From NCBI GenBank assembly GCA_002726945.1, contig PBTB01000096.1, positions 1 to 33,765 of the forward strand: a stretch of DNA of 33,765 bases. Direction: 5' to 3'. The position numbers and the translations under genes are program-made. Positions 18,320 through 28,151 of the stretch are shown here, piece after piece (position 1 is the stretch's first letter; each line of letters starts with the position of its first letter). Source of the stretch: Deltaproteobacteria bacterium (GTDB lineage: Bacteria; SAR324; NAC60-12). A model generated the notes under the pieces. That model was not told where the DNA came from and did no database searches. It saw only the letters and a program-made list of their open reading frames with translations.

Positions 18320-19246
18320 TTAATCGGATACCGGGATGGTGACGCTCAACGTGCCGCGCTCCACCCCAAACAGTCCAAGGTTGTCCGTGGTCGCACGAAT
18401 CACCACCTTGCCGTTGAACAACCGATCCTCCGGATGAGGCGGTTTGAGAGTACCTCGCACCACGGCTTTCCCATTGCGATTCAGCGTCACCCGTTCCGGG
18501 AAGTCGAATCCGTAGTAGTTGGCGGTGAGGCGGATCAATCCCGGTCGGTCCACCCCATCATTGCGGCCTCGGCGAACCAGATTCACTGAAAACTCAATCG
18601 GAGTGTCGGTGGTCAAGTTCGGGATTTCCTGCGGAGTCACGAGCTGCAATTGCAGTGCGTGGGGAACCGGGTTCACTGTCCGGAAGAGCTTGTTGTTGAC
18701 TCGCGCACGGTAAATACGGGAACCTGCTTTCAGCATCAGGGTGGAGGCACGGTTGCGGACTCGGACGGAATTTGAGGCAACCGCAACGCTTGTGTGCGAC
18801 TTGGTGGCCTGAACCTGAAACTCGGCTTTCCCAGATTCGATGCTGAGAGCGGGAGTGGTCAACTGGTGCGGCACTGAACGTTGCCGAAACCAAGCACTGA
18901 GCGTGCCGTGGTAGAGCGTGATCTGGAGGCTCCCGCTCGGGGTGAGCGTTCGCTCTGCCTTGCGGATGAAGTGCAGTTGCGTTTTTTCCAGCACCCGAAC
19001 TTCCGATCCGTCCCGGAGCAAGAGCGTCACCTTGCCGTTGGCCAGAGTGCGGAGGTGATGGTTGGAGGAAAGCAACGCTCCCTCTGTGGCTTTTTGGGTC
19101 GTCTGCTGCTGATCCTGCCACATCCGCACTTCCCCGGACACTTGGGACAGTAAAGCGATGGGGACTGCACCAACGCAGCTTGGAGCAAGGCAGAGCAGGG
19201 CACTGACGAGAAACGGAAACGTGCGGGGCATCCGACGGATACGCAT
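18320..19246 (-). CDS. FecR-domain secreted protein
   Basis: Signal peptide (FPFLVSALLCLAPSCVGAVPIA), then VSGEVRMWQ...LRTLANGKVTLLLRDGSEVRVLEKTQLHF. Confidence 0.75.
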   Translation of the reverse strand: MRIRRMPRTFPFLVSALLCLAPSCVGAVPIALLSQVSGEVRMWQDQQQTTQKATEGALLSSNHHLRTLANGKVTLLLRDGSEVRVLEKTQLHFIRKAERTLTPSGSLQITLYHGTLSAWFRQRSVPHQLTTPALSIESGKAEFQVQATKSHTSVAVASNSVRVRNRASTLMLKAGSRIYRARVNNKLFRTVNPVPHALQLQLVTPQEIPNLTTDTPIEFSVNLVRRGRNDGVDRPGLIRLTANYYGFDFPERVTLNRNGKAVVRGTLKPPHPEDRLFNGKVVIRATTDNLGLFGVERGTLSVTIPVSD

Positions 19247-20016
19247 CAACGCTGGCGGCGGTAGAATTCTTGGAGCGGTGACAGGATCAAGTCCGGGTGC
19301 CAAAGCCCGTGAGTGTACTGGTTTTTTGGGAGGATCGTGTAACGCCCATTGGGCATCTGGCGCCCGGCTTCTCGAACCGACAGAAAGCGGGGTTCAGAGG
19401 TGGCCGTGAAAAGTTGTGCGGACACCCGGATCGAGTTGAGGGGTTCGCTTACCCCCTCCCAACGACAGGACTCGCCCAAGCTGGTGGAGTACACTTCCGG
19501 ATTCCCGTTGGCGATTTGCTCCTGCTGCTCGCTGGAAAGATGTGCCTCTGAGTGCCACTGCTGGAGGTAGGCGGCAATGTGTCCGTTACAGAGCTGGTTT
19601 TGCGCCTCCTCCAGCACCTGAAGCTCATCAATGAGCGGATAAGGATGCGCTCCGGCGGTGGCAAGGGTGCGGATGTGATCGGGGTGCGAAACCGCCAGAG
19701 AAAAGCCCACCTGCGCACCAAGGCCAAATCCGAGAAAGTGGGTGCAGTCCACCTGAACCTCGCGGAGGACTTCCAGCACATGCGCTGCGCGGGCCCTGAT
19801 GGAGTAATGCCCGGATTCCAAAGGGGCATCGCTGCGGCCTTGCCCAAGGGGTTCGATGACCACGAGTCGAAAGGTTTCCTGTAATTGTTCAATGTAACCT
19901 GTCTGCCACCAGGCGTCCAGATTCACCAGAAAAGGTCCATGCAGGAACAGGTACGGCTCCCGCTCTCCCGCGGTCTCGTAGTGGATGCGTTGGCGGTTGG
20001 CGATTACAAACGGCAC
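19246..20016 (-). CDS. Alpha/beta hydrolase
   Basis: IHYETAGEREPYLFLHGPFLVNLDAWWQTGY...FLGFGLGAQVGFSLAVSHPDHIRTLATAG; GTG start at 20016 overlapping the lpxL stop. Confidence 0.75.
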   Translation of the reverse strand: MPFVIANRQRIHYETAGEREPYLFLHGPFLVNLDAWWQTGYIEQLQETFRLVVIEPLGQGRSDAPLESGHYSIRARAAHVLEVLREVQVDCTHFLGFGLGAQVGFSLAVSHPDHIRTLATAGAHPYPLIDELQVLEEAQNQLCNGHIAAYLQQWHSEAHLSSEQQEQIANGNPEVYSTSLGESCRWEGVSEPLNSIRVSAQLFTATSEPRFLSVREAGRQMPNGRYTILPKNQYTHGLWHPDLILSPLQEFYRRQR

Positions 20017-21095
20017 GGTCCGTCCTCCAGAGCTTGCATCCGGGCCAGTTCGGCCTCGGTGGGTTTGTGCCGCCAGCGCCGATGGAACCACGCCCACTGT
20101 TGTGGATGCTGCCGGATGAGCGATTCCATGTGCCGATTCAGGTTTCGGGTGATGCGGAACACGGCGTGATCCTCGTCTTCTTGGGGTTGTTTTTTCTGCA
20201 CTCCGAGATCAGTCAGATGCAACCGGAACCGACCATCCTGCTCCCGGACGAAGAGTCCGCTCACCACGGGTGCTCCGCTCATGAGAGCAAGAGCGGCAGC
20301 ACCGATTGGCGTCTTCGCGGGCAAGTTGAAAAAGGGTGCCCAAATACTGGGAACGTTGGTGTCCTGATCAATCGCCAGCACAAACACCTCGCGGTTCCGG
20401 AAGCACGTGAGGATTTTTCCCAGCGCCTCTGAGTCTCCACGAGGCACAATCTGCATCGGTCCGCGCTCACGCATTGCTCGCAGCCTTTGGTTGATCCTGG
20501 GTTCCGGGACATTGGTAACGGCGGCGACCATCGGCTGGTTCAGGGGTTCGGCAAGGGCACTGAACAGTTCCCAGTTGCCTAGGTGCATGGTCAGCACAAT
20601 CACACCCTTTTGCTGCTTGAGGGCATTCTCAAGCACTTGGGGATTCTTGATGCTCAGCCAATGCTCCGGAGCCGCTGCAATCTGCGACATGCCCAAGAAC
20701 TCGAACAAAAACTGCCCGAAACTCTGGAAGCACTCCCGGCACCACTGCTTGCGCTCCATCGTGCTCACCTCCGGGAAGACCCGTTCCAGTTGCGTGTCGG
20801 CAATGCCCCGATCCTTGGGAAAGAGGTGGTACACCAGCGTCCCGGTGATGCGCCCAAGCTGCTGAAGCCGGGGCACGGACAGCGTTTGCCCCAGCCACAC
20901 CCCAAAGCAGAAAATGCGGTACTCTATCCCCCGACGGAAGGAAGTGGCCCAAGACGCACGATGCTTCCGGAAGGGTTCGTAGGAAATGGAACCGGTAGCA
21001 TCGGCGGACTCAAACCCAAGGGGATCGCGCTCCATGGAACTGGGGGAATCCGAGCTGTCGCTGTTGAACATCGGAGCTGTCGACATCTCAGCCAT
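20004..21095 (-). CDS. Lipid A biosynthesis acyltransferase-like (LpxL/HtrB family)
   Basis: VLTMHLGNWELFSAL (HxxxxD/E-type), AIDQDTNVPSIWAPFFNLPAKTPIGAAALALMSGAPVVSGLFVREQDGRFRL, WAWFHRRWRHKP. Confidence 0.88.
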   Translation of the reverse strand: MAEMSTAPMFNSDSSDSPSSMERDPLGFESADATGSISYEPFRKHRASWATSFRRGIEYRIFCFGVWLGQTLSVPRLQQLGRITGTLVYHLFPKDRGIADTQLERVFPEVSTMERKQWCRECFQSFGQFLFEFLGMSQIAAAPEHWLSIKNPQVLENALKQQKGVIVLTMHLGNWELFSALAEPLNQPMVAAVTNVPEPRINQRLRAMRERGPMQIVPRGDSEALGKILTCFRNREVFVLAIDQDTNVPSIWAPFFNLPAKTPIGAAALALMSGAPVVSGLFVREQDGRFRLHLTDLGVQKKQPQEDEDHAVFRITRNLNRHMESLIRQHPQQWAWFHRRWRHKPTEAELARMQALEDGPCRL

Positions 21096-22473
21096 TGAGG
21101 ACTTGGGTGAGGTACTCGCGGACAGCACCCGCCTGAGCAGGAAGCACGGCGCAGCGCGTCTCCAGGTTCTCCAGTTCGGCAAGCGGCGGGGGCATTTCCG
21201 GAGTCGTGCCTGCTGCTTGGTGGACTGCCGAGCTGAACTTGGCAGGATGGGCGCAAGCAAGGCAGACCACTGGACCTTCCAAGTCCACCTGCTTGGCGGC
21301 TTCCACACCAACCGCCGTGTGGGGATCAAGCAAGTAGCCGTACTCCTCGTAAGTCTCCCGAATGGCCCTGAGCGTTCCGGCCTCGTCCACTCGTGCGGAG
21401 CCAAAGGTGGCTTGCGCTGTTTGCAGCCGCTCACCCTCAATGGTGAGGCATCCGGTTTCCTGAAAATCCTGCATCCAGCGCCTGAGTTGCTCCGGAGAGC
21501 GACCACTGAGGTCAAAGAGGTAGCGCTCAAAATTGCTGGAGATTTGGATGTCCATCGAGGGACTCAGTGTCTGCCGGACTCCGGCAGTGTGGTACTCCCC
21601 TTTGCTGAAGAAGCGGTGCAGGATGTCGTTTTCGTTGGTGGCGACGACAAGCCGATGGATCGGCAGCCCCATCTGCCGGGCGTAGTGGCCCGCGAGGACA
21701 TTGCCGAAATTTCCGGAGGGGACCACAAAGTTGACCGCTTCCCCGGAATTGCTGGAAACCCGCCCCCATGCATAAAAGTAGTACACGATTTGGACGAGGA
21801 TGCGTGCCCAGTTGATCGAATTGACCGCACCAAGATGGTGACGGGTCTTGAATTCAAGATCGCCGAACAGTTCCTTGACGATGTGCTGGGCATCATCGAA
21901 CAAGCCTTCCACCGCAATGTTGTGGACGTTGGCATCCAAAACGGTGGTCATCTGCCGCTCCTGCACCGGACTCACTCGCCCCTTGGGATGCAGCATGAAC
22001 ACGGAAATGTCCTTGTGTCCACGCATTCCGTGGATCGCTGCACTGCCGGTGTCTCCGGAAGTCGCTCCAAGGATGCGCAAGGGCTGTCGGCGTTTTTTCA
22101 GGACATGCTCAAAGAGATGCCCCAGCAACTGGAGGGCCACATCCTTGAACGCAAAGGTGGGGCCGTGGAACAGTTCCAGCAGGTGCACACGGCCAAGGGT
22201 GCGGACGGGCGTGACCTCCGGGTGCGTGAAGCTGCGGTAGGCTTGTTCGATTTGGCCACGGAGGTCAGCTTCCGGAATGGCCCCTCCGGTAAAACTCCGG
22301 ACGATTTCAAGGCTGAGTTCCTGATAGGACAGATTGCGCCACTGCGGGAGTTGATCCCGCACCTGCGGTAGCGAATCCGGAACCAACAGGCCGCCGTCCT
22401 CGGCCAGTCCTGCGATCAGGGTGTCCTCAAAGGACAGCCCCTGCACGCCTCCACGTGTACTCAGGTAGCGCAT
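21088..22473 (-). CDS. thrC: Threonine synthase
   Basis: MRYLSTRGGVQGLSFEDTLIAGLAEDGGLLVP, HGPTFAFKDVALQLLG, ILGATSGDTGSAAIHG, VVPSGNFGNVLAGHYARQMGLP. Confidence 0.95.
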   Translation of the reverse strand: MRYLSTRGGVQGLSFEDTLIAGLAEDGGLLVPDSLPQVRDQLPQWRNLSYQELSLEIVRSFTGGAIPEADLRGQIEQAYRSFTHPEVTPVRTLGRVHLLELFHGPTFAFKDVALQLLGHLFEHVLKKRRQPLRILGATSGDTGSAAIHGMRGHKDISVFMLHPKGRVSPVQERQMTTVLDANVHNIAVEGLFDDAQHIVKELFGDLEFKTRHHLGAVNSINWARILVQIVYYFYAWGRVSSNSGEAVNFVVPSGNFGNVLAGHYARQMGLPIHRLVVATNENDILHRFFSKGEYHTAGVRQTLSPSMDIQISSNFERYLFDLSGRSPEQLRRWMQDFQETGCLTIEGERLQTAQATFGSARVDEAGTLRAIRETYEEYGYLLDPHTAVGVEAAKQVDLEGPVVCLACAHPAKFSSAVHQAAGTTPEMPPPLAELENLETRCAVLPAQAGAVREYLTQVLNG

Positions 22474-22544
22474 GGTGTGTGCTTGAGGTTGTGACCTGTG
22501 CGGAAGTGTGGTACCACCATGCACCACGTTAACTTCACAGGGAT

Positions 22545-23111
22545 ATGCTGATTCAAAGACTGCTCGCCGCATTCGGTTGGGGAACGCTGCTTTGGCTGCT
22601 CGCCTCCATGGCACAAGCGCAATCGTTCCCGGTCATTCCGGAATTCCAACTGTATCAATCGGTAGGAACACGAGGGAGTATTTATACCACAGGTGCCGCC
22701 GGGTTAGCCATTCATTTGTTTGACGAAAGTGGCGGAGATCCGGGGCTTTACCTCCAGCTTTTGGTGCTGCGAAGCCCCAAGTCGGCCTTGGGGTTCGAAT
22801 CACGAATTGGCGGACTGAAGCCTCTTGAGGACGGTGCCGGCTACGAAATCGGGTTGCACAACCGCTGGGGCCAAGTTCCCGGGAAAGCAGCGAGCCTGAC
22901 CTACCGCCATCTGGAGTGGAAATCGGTGATGGTTGACGGAGTAGCGGGGTATTCCGCCAAGGCGGAGGTGCTGCATATGGGCTGGAGTTGGACCTCATGG
23001 GACGCCAACGCCGTCGTCTGGCTGCTGGGGCTGGACCTCACGTCCCTCAAACTTCCGAGCAACTCGGGAGGCGAAGCCCAACTCGCACTTGGCTTCCGCA
23101 CCGGGTTTTGA
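22545..23111 (+). CDS. Small secreted/outer-membrane protein of unknown function
   Basis: Signal peptide (LLWLLASMAQAQ), alternating beta-type pattern, C-terminal Phe. Confidence 0.6.
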   Translation: MLIQRLLAAFGWGTLLWLLASMAQAQSFPVIPEFQLYQSVGTRGSIYTTGAAGLAIHLFDESGGDPGLYLQLLVLRSPKSALGFESRIGGLKPLEDGAGYEIGLHNRWGQVPGKAASLTYRHLEWKSVMVDGVAGYSAKAEVLHMGWSWTSWDANAVVWLLGLDLTSLKLPSNSGGEAQLALGFRTGF

Positions 23112-25526
23112 TCAGGGGATCGGCGTGTTGGCCCTAGTCAGGGCATCCTGCACAATTTGCTGCTCTTGCTTGCGAAGCACAAAGTCGCTGCTGAAGATCA
23201 TCAACGCCTGTTCAGACAGGGCATTTTCCAAGAGCCTGGTCTCGTCCATTCCCAGCAACCCACGTACCAACCGAGTGAACATATTTTTTGGGGTTTCAAA
23301 GGAACCCTTCCTGATCATCAGGTACTTCTCTATTGGTCCAGAAATCTCAAAGCGTCTGCCCTCAGCATCGTAGGGATAAGCCTGCCCCGTCGGATTGAAA
23401 TACCCGGAAGCCAGAAACTTCAGGCGCACAAAGTTCAACAGAAAATCGATGGTCTCCCGACTTTCGTGCAGGTCGTTTTCCAGACCGAGAACGAAAGTCC
23501 CGTCGGGATCAAACTGCGCCTCCAGCTTGTCCAGAACGTTGAAGAACATGTGGGGGTGATTCAGGACATGGTGGAGCATCTTGGCGCGTCGTGAACGCGG
23601 GATGTCCTTCAGTGCCGCCTTGAGAACTGCCATGATGTTGGACGGGAGGGGATTGAAGGAGCTTTCCCCGGTTGCCCCCTGATGCAACTGATGCTTGAGC
23701 AGCCCCTGAGAGAGTGTTTTCCCCTTCTGAGCAGCCGCTGCGCCAGTAGCAGGACTTGCGGACTCCCGGTTCGCAAGCTCCTTGGCGGCCCCTGCTTTGG
23801 TCTTCAGGCGTGCCCGGACGGGTTCCAACTCCTGATTCAACTCCTTGAGGAATCTCCGTTCCTCGGTTGCCGCCGAGTCCAGCATCTCAGAAACCACCCA
23901 TTCCAGTTCCTCCGCTTGAGATTTGCAAATCCCCAGACGCTCTTGAGCCGCCTCCGGAATCTGCTGCACAATCTCGGTGAGCTTGGCTTTTTGCGCCTCG
24001 GAAGCGGTACCGTCCTTCACCACTGCCCGGAGCGCGTCCTGAGTCTCCTGCATCTGCCACATGGTGGTGAGCAACTGATCGAAAACAAGCGAGACGCTGC
24101 CAAGCACCATGCACGCGGAAGAAAGCGAAGTCCGCTCCTCGTAAGCCTTGTGGAACCGCTGGAACAACGCAACCCCTTGCATGTCTGGAGATTGCAGAAG
24201 GAATTCGAGGTGGTCGTTGAGCCGCTCCTCATACTCCTGCAGGTGCAGCTGCCCTTCATCCACCAGCGTGATGCCGTGAGCCACCCCCTCAATGACCGCC
24301 CGCTCAAAAAGTCCGGAACGCTCAACATGGTTGTTGAGGTTCGCCAGAATTTGCTGTCGTGTTTGTGCAACCCGCACGGCTTTCTGGAGCAGACCCCGGA
24401 TCGTCTCCAGTGTTTTCTTGAGGAACACGTGGGTGATGCTGCGGGCTGAGGCGTTGTTGTAAATCTTGCCGAAGGAGATGGAGAGGTTGTTGAGAATGGA
24501 CGCAATTTGCGAAAGGGCATCGTGGGCTTCTTGAAGTGCGCTCACGATGAGTTGCAGCTGGGATTGCGCGCCTGCGGTTTCCTTGTCGAACTGCGGGATT
24601 CCAGACTCCGGACCTTCTGCGCAGAGAACATCAAGTCGGTCATTGCAGATTTTCAGGTAGCGAACCGGCTCAAGCGGGACGTAGAGCAGTTCCAGCCGGA
24701 GTTGCGCGTCGGTCTGCACCACCTCTTCCAGTGAGGTGGTGGCCCGGAGTTTGTTGGCATCGGGAGTGGATTGCAAAGCGATGCGCTGCTTGAGTTGATC
24801 CAGTTGGTTGTGAAGTTGTTTGGAATCCACGTCATTGGACTTTGCACCCGGAACCGGTTTCACGGAGTTCGCCTGAGCTTGCTCTTCAAGGTCGAGCATC
24901 TTCCGGGCGAGTTGAAAGTACTTGTACACCGCTTGAAGCTCCTCCACCGAGAGGGGGTGGCTGGTGTCCTTGAGCTTGCTGTTCGCAAGCAGTTTCTGCA
25001 CAAGCCCGGAGGCTTTCTGGTACAGTTCGAGAAACTGCTGCTTGGTCTCGTCATCGACCGGGATGGGCAGGGGGATCCGGACCCACCGGCCTTGTTCTTC
25101 AACACCAGCCCTGATCCGCTCCACTTCTTGCCACGAGAGCGCGAGGGCATTTCCCGGAGAGACGCCACGCGGTTCTGTCATGTAGAACCCGTGGTCGAGG
25201 CTCATGTGGATGCAGTGCGAGAGGTGAGAGATTTGCTTGCCCATCGCAATGTACTTCGCCGCCTGTTGCTGGAAGAGGTGCGATGTGCGACACTGTTCGT
25301 AGAGTCGGGCGAAGGTTTGGTTGATGAGCTTGAAGGTTGCCGCGATGGCCTGTTGCTCCTCACCAGGAATGAACCAGCGATGCTCCGGGCTGAGTGCTGC
25401 CCGCACAAACTGGCTGATCGCCTGAGCCTCACGCTGGGCGTCCTGAACCTGCGAGACTGGCTGGCGTTGCTTCTTCAGAGACGATTGGATTTTCTTGGCT
25501 TGTTCAAGGACAGCTTGATCACTCAC
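23112..25526 (-). CDS. Uncharacterised ~804-aa helical/coiled-coil protein
   Basis: Single long ORF; GTG start (VSDQAVLEQAKK) preceded by GGAG. No recognised domain. Confidence 0.75.
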   Translation of the reverse strand: MSDQAVLEQAKKIQSSLKKQRQPVSQVQDAQREAQAISQFVRAALSPEHRWFIPGEEQQAIAATFKLINQTFARLYEQCRTSHLFQQQAAKYIAMGKQISHLSHCIHMSLDHGFYMTEPRGVSPGNALALSWQEVERIRAGVEEQGRWVRIPLPIPVDDETKQQFLELYQKASGLVQKLLANSKLKDTSHPLSVEELQAVYKYFQLARKMLDLEEQAQANSVKPVPGAKSNDVDSKQLHNQLDQLKQRIALQSTPDANKLRATTSLEEVVQTDAQLRLELLYVPLEPVRYLKICNDRLDVLCAEGPESGIPQFDKETAGAQSQLQLIVSALQEAHDALSQIASILNNLSISFGKIYNNASARSITHVFLKKTLETIRGLLQKAVRVAQTRQQILANLNNHVERSGLFERAVIEGVAHGITLVDEGQLHLQEYEERLNDHLEFLLQSPDMQGVALFQRFHKAYEERTSLSSACMVLGSVSLVFDQLLTTMWQMQETQDALRAVVKDGTASEAQKAKLTEIVQQIPEAAQERLGICKSQAEELEWVVSEMLDSAATEERRFLKELNQELEPVRARLKTKAGAAKELANRESASPATGAAAAQKGKTLSQGLLKHQLHQGATGESSFNPLPSNIMAVLKAALKDIPRSRRAKMLHHVLNHPHMFFNVLDKLEAQFDPDGTFVLGLENDLHESRETIDFLLNFVRLKFLASGYFNPTGQAYPYDAEGRRFEISGPIEKYLMIRKGSFETPKNMFTRLVRGLLGMDETRLLENALSEQALMIFSSDFVLRKQEQQIVQDALTRANTPIP

Positions 25527-25529
25527 GAG

Positions 25530-25543
25530 ATTCTCCAGAGAAT
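25530..25543 (-). promoter_or_regulatory. Palindrome containing the ribosome-binding site of the 804-aa protein
   Basis: ATTCTCCAGAGAAT, perfect 14-nt inverted repeat overlapping GGAG. Confidence 0.35.
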
Positions 25544-25606
25544 GAAGAGTTGCGGGTACGGAACTCCGGTTGTTACACTGCTCATGGCCAATACTGAACG
25601 GATCTG

Positions 25607-27547
25607 GTGAAAACCACGATGGGAAAACTGCTAGACCATATCGCACAACCACAGGATGTTCAACCCCTCTCTTTGAAGGAGTTGGAACAACTGGCCCAAG
25701 ATTGCCGCGATCGCATCATCGAAGTGACCAGCAAACAGGGAGGGCACCTTGCCTCGTCCTTGGGGGCGGTGGAACTGACGGTGGCCTTGTTCAAGGTGTT
25801 CAACCTGAAGCAGGATCGGCTGCTCTGGGACGTGGGACACCAAGCCTATGCCCACAAGCTGCTGACAGGACGGAGCGAGCGTTTTGAGACCCTTTCCCAA
25901 AAGGGCGGGATCAAGAAATTCCTCTCCCGCGATGAAAGCCCGTATGACCATTTTGGGGCGGGACACGCCTCCACTTCGATCTCCGCCGGAGTCGGCATGG
26001 TCGTCGGTCGGGATCTGCAAGAGCAGCCGCATCAGGTGATCGCCGTCATCGGCGATGGAGCCATGACCGGAGGTTTGGCATTTGAAGCGCTCAACCACAA
26101 CGGCTTCCTCGACAAGCGCATGCTGGTGGTGTACAGCGACAACGGCATGAGCATTGATCCCAATGTGGGGGCGCTCTCCAAGTTCATCACCCGCATCAGC
26201 ATTTCCAAACCCTACAACATCATCCGGGAAGAAGCCTTGGAGATGGCCACCAAGGTGCCCTTCTCCAAAACGGTCCACACCGGATTCCAGCGGATTCACG
26301 ACTCGGTCAAGTCGTTCTGGTCTCCCGGAATGCTCTTTGAGCAGTTGGGCTGGCGCTATTTCGGTCCCATTAATGGTCACAACCTCAAGGACTTGGTTGA
26401 TCTGCTGGAACACGTCAAGGGACTGGAGGGGCCAATCGTGGTCCACGCCCTCACGCAAAAAGGCAAGGGTTACAAACCTGCGGAGGGAGATGCCTTCAAG
26501 TACCACGGGGTGAAACCCTTTGTTCCGGAAAGCGGAGAGTTCATCACCAAAAAACCGGGAACGGTCAAGGAAACCAGCTACTCCAAGGTGTTCGCAGACA
26601 AGCTCGGTGAATTGATGGAGCAAGATCCACAGGTGACGGTTTCCAGCGCAGCGATGATAAGCGGGACCGGGATCATTGGGCTGCAAAGGAAATATCCGGA
26701 GCGTGTGTTGGACGTTGGCATCGCGGAGGGACACGCCGTGACTTCTGCAGCAGGAATGGCGACCACTGGAATCAAGCCCTTCGTGGCAATCTACTCGACC
26801 TTTCTTCAGCGGGCGCTTGATCACATCATCCACGATGTTGCCGTGCAGCACCTGCCCGTGCGCTTCATGCTGGACCGAGCCGGCTTGGTGGGAGCGGACG
26901 GTCCCACCCACCACGGTGCCTATGACCTCACCTACCTCCGGATGATTCCGGAAATGGTGGTGATGGTTCCCAAGGATGGCGCGGAATTGCGGCGCATGGT
27001 CGAATTTTCGCACGGGTATGATGACGGCCCCAGCGTGGTGCGCTACCCCCGGGGCGACACCGCGAGTTTGGACGAAAGCTCCGTGCCACCCATCGAGTTG
27101 GGGAAAGCCCACCTGCTACAGCCCGGCAGGGATGTGGCGCTGCTGGCGGTAGGGACGATGGTTGCAGTCGCGGAAGAGGTTGCTGAGCCCCTGCAAGCCG
27201 ATGGCTTTTCAGTGGCCGTGGTCAACGGACGCTTTGTCAAGCCGCTGGATGCCGAACGGATCACCGCGCTTGCCTCCACCGTGCACCTGCTGGTGACACT
27301 GGAGGAAAACACGGCACACGGCGGATTCGGCAGTGGAGTGCTGGAGGTGCTGAGCGGGGCTGGAGTCACCGTGCCCACGCAAGTTTTCGGCATTCCGGAT
27401 CGCTTCATCGCGCAAGGGTCTCCGGACCAGCAACGCGAGGATGCCGGACTTTCGGCGGAACAAGTGCTTGCTAAAATCCGGGAGCGCCTGTTCGTGCTTC
27501 ATGCGTACCCACGTCGAGGTCGCACCAAGCAACGGATGCCTGCGTGA
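25607..27547 (+). CDS. dxs: 1-deoxy-D-xylulose-5-phosphate synthase
   Basis: LLWDVGHQAYAHKLLTGR, GHASTSISAGVGM, GDGAMTGGLAFEALN, HDVAVQHLPVRFMLDRAGLVGADGPTHHGAYDL. Confidence 0.97.
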   Translation: MKTTMGKLLDHIAQPQDVQPLSLKELEQLAQDCRDRIIEVTSKQGGHLASSLGAVELTVALFKVFNLKQDRLLWDVGHQAYAHKLLTGRSERFETLSQKGGIKKFLSRDESPYDHFGAGHASTSISAGVGMVVGRDLQEQPHQVIAVIGDGAMTGGLAFEALNHNGFLDKRMLVVYSDNGMSIDPNVGALSKFITRISISKPYNIIREEALEMATKVPFSKTVHTGFQRIHDSVKSFWSPGMLFEQLGWRYFGPINGHNLKDLVDLLEHVKGLEGPIVVHALTQKGKGYKPAEGDAFKYHGVKPFVPESGEFITKKPGTVKETSYSKVFADKLGELMEQDPQVTVSSAAMISGTGIIGLQRKYPERVLDVGIAEGHAVTSAAGMATTGIKPFVAIYSTFLQRALDHIIHDVAVQHLPVRFMLDRAGLVGADGPTHHGAYDLTYLRMIPEMVVMVPKDGAELRRMVEFSHGYDDGPSVVRYPRGDTASLDESSVPPIELGKAHLLQPGRDVALLAVGTMVAVAEEVAEPLQADGFSVAVVNGRFVKPLDAERITALASTVHLLVTLEENTAHGGFGSGVLEVLSGAGVTVPTQVFGIPDRFIAQGSPDQQREDAGLSAEQVLAKIRERLFVLHAYPRRGRTKQRMPA

Positions 27548-27730
27548 GCAAGTCAGAAGGACGCCGTGACGTTTTTCACTTGACTTCATGGCCGTTTCTG
27601 TCCATTACTTTGAGTCTTGAAATCCCTGTTCTGGCACACAAACGCTTCTGCTGTCGGACGGATTGACCAGAATAGATGGTTAAGCTCCCCAAGGAGGTGG
27701 AGTCCCAAAAATCACATCAAGGAATGAGCT

Positions 27731-28126
27731 ATGAGTAATGAGTTGATGAGTCGTCTGGAGGGCAAAGTCCAGGAAATGGTGGACACCCTTGAACTCTACC
27801 GCATGGAGAATGCGGATTTGAAGGTGTCCAACAAGGAGTTGCAAACCGCCAATGAGGAATTGCAGGCCGCCAAATCCTCGCTGGAAGAGCAGCAGTTGGA
27901 GTGGGAACAGAAGCTGACGGCGCTCATCGAAAGGTTTGAGCAGATCGAAAGCGAGGATTCCAACAGTGAGGCCGAGCCTTCCTCAAGTGCCGAGACTGCC
28001 CCGGACAAAGGAGGAGATGCAGACGCTGCAGCATCCGACCCTGGAGGTTTGGACAGTGAGGGTTCGGATTCGGGAACAACGACCTATCAGGCACCTTCCT
28101 ACGATACCCCCAATCAGGGCTACTGA
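27731..28126 (+). CDS. ZapB-like coiled-coil protein with disordered acidic tail
   Basis: Short N-terminal coiled coil (VDTLELYRMENADLKVSNKELQTANEELQ) then S/D/G/Y-rich tail. Confidence 0.55.
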   Translation: MSNELMSRLEGKVQEMVDTLELYRMENADLKVSNKELQTANEELQAAKSSLEEQQLEWEQKLTALIERFEQIESEDSNSEAEPSSSAETAPDKGGDADAAASDPGGLDSEGSDSGTTTYQAPSYDTPNQGY

Positions 28127-28151
28127 GCTTTTCGGCCCACCTCCTGGGAGT

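Noticed and set aside
20986-22371. 461-aa plus-strand ORF
   Set aside because: Antisense to thrC, whose minus-strand product is unmistakable; the long open frame is a high-GC shadow ORF.
22789-22803. GGTTCGAATC resembling a tRNA T-loop
   Set aside because: Lies in the secreted-protein CDS; flanks do not form T or acceptor stems.
24771-25610. 279-aa plus-strand ORF
   Set aside because: Antisense to the orphan 804-aa gene; composition is shadow-like. The 804-aa frame has a proper RBS and is uninterrupted.
25631-27112. 493-aa minus-strand ORF
   Set aside because: Complete antisense overlap with dxs; His-rich low-plausibility protein.
27548-27730. Possible 6S RNA near the ZapB-like gene
   Set aside because: No 6S-like closing stem or bulge could be traced, and no zapA gene is present.
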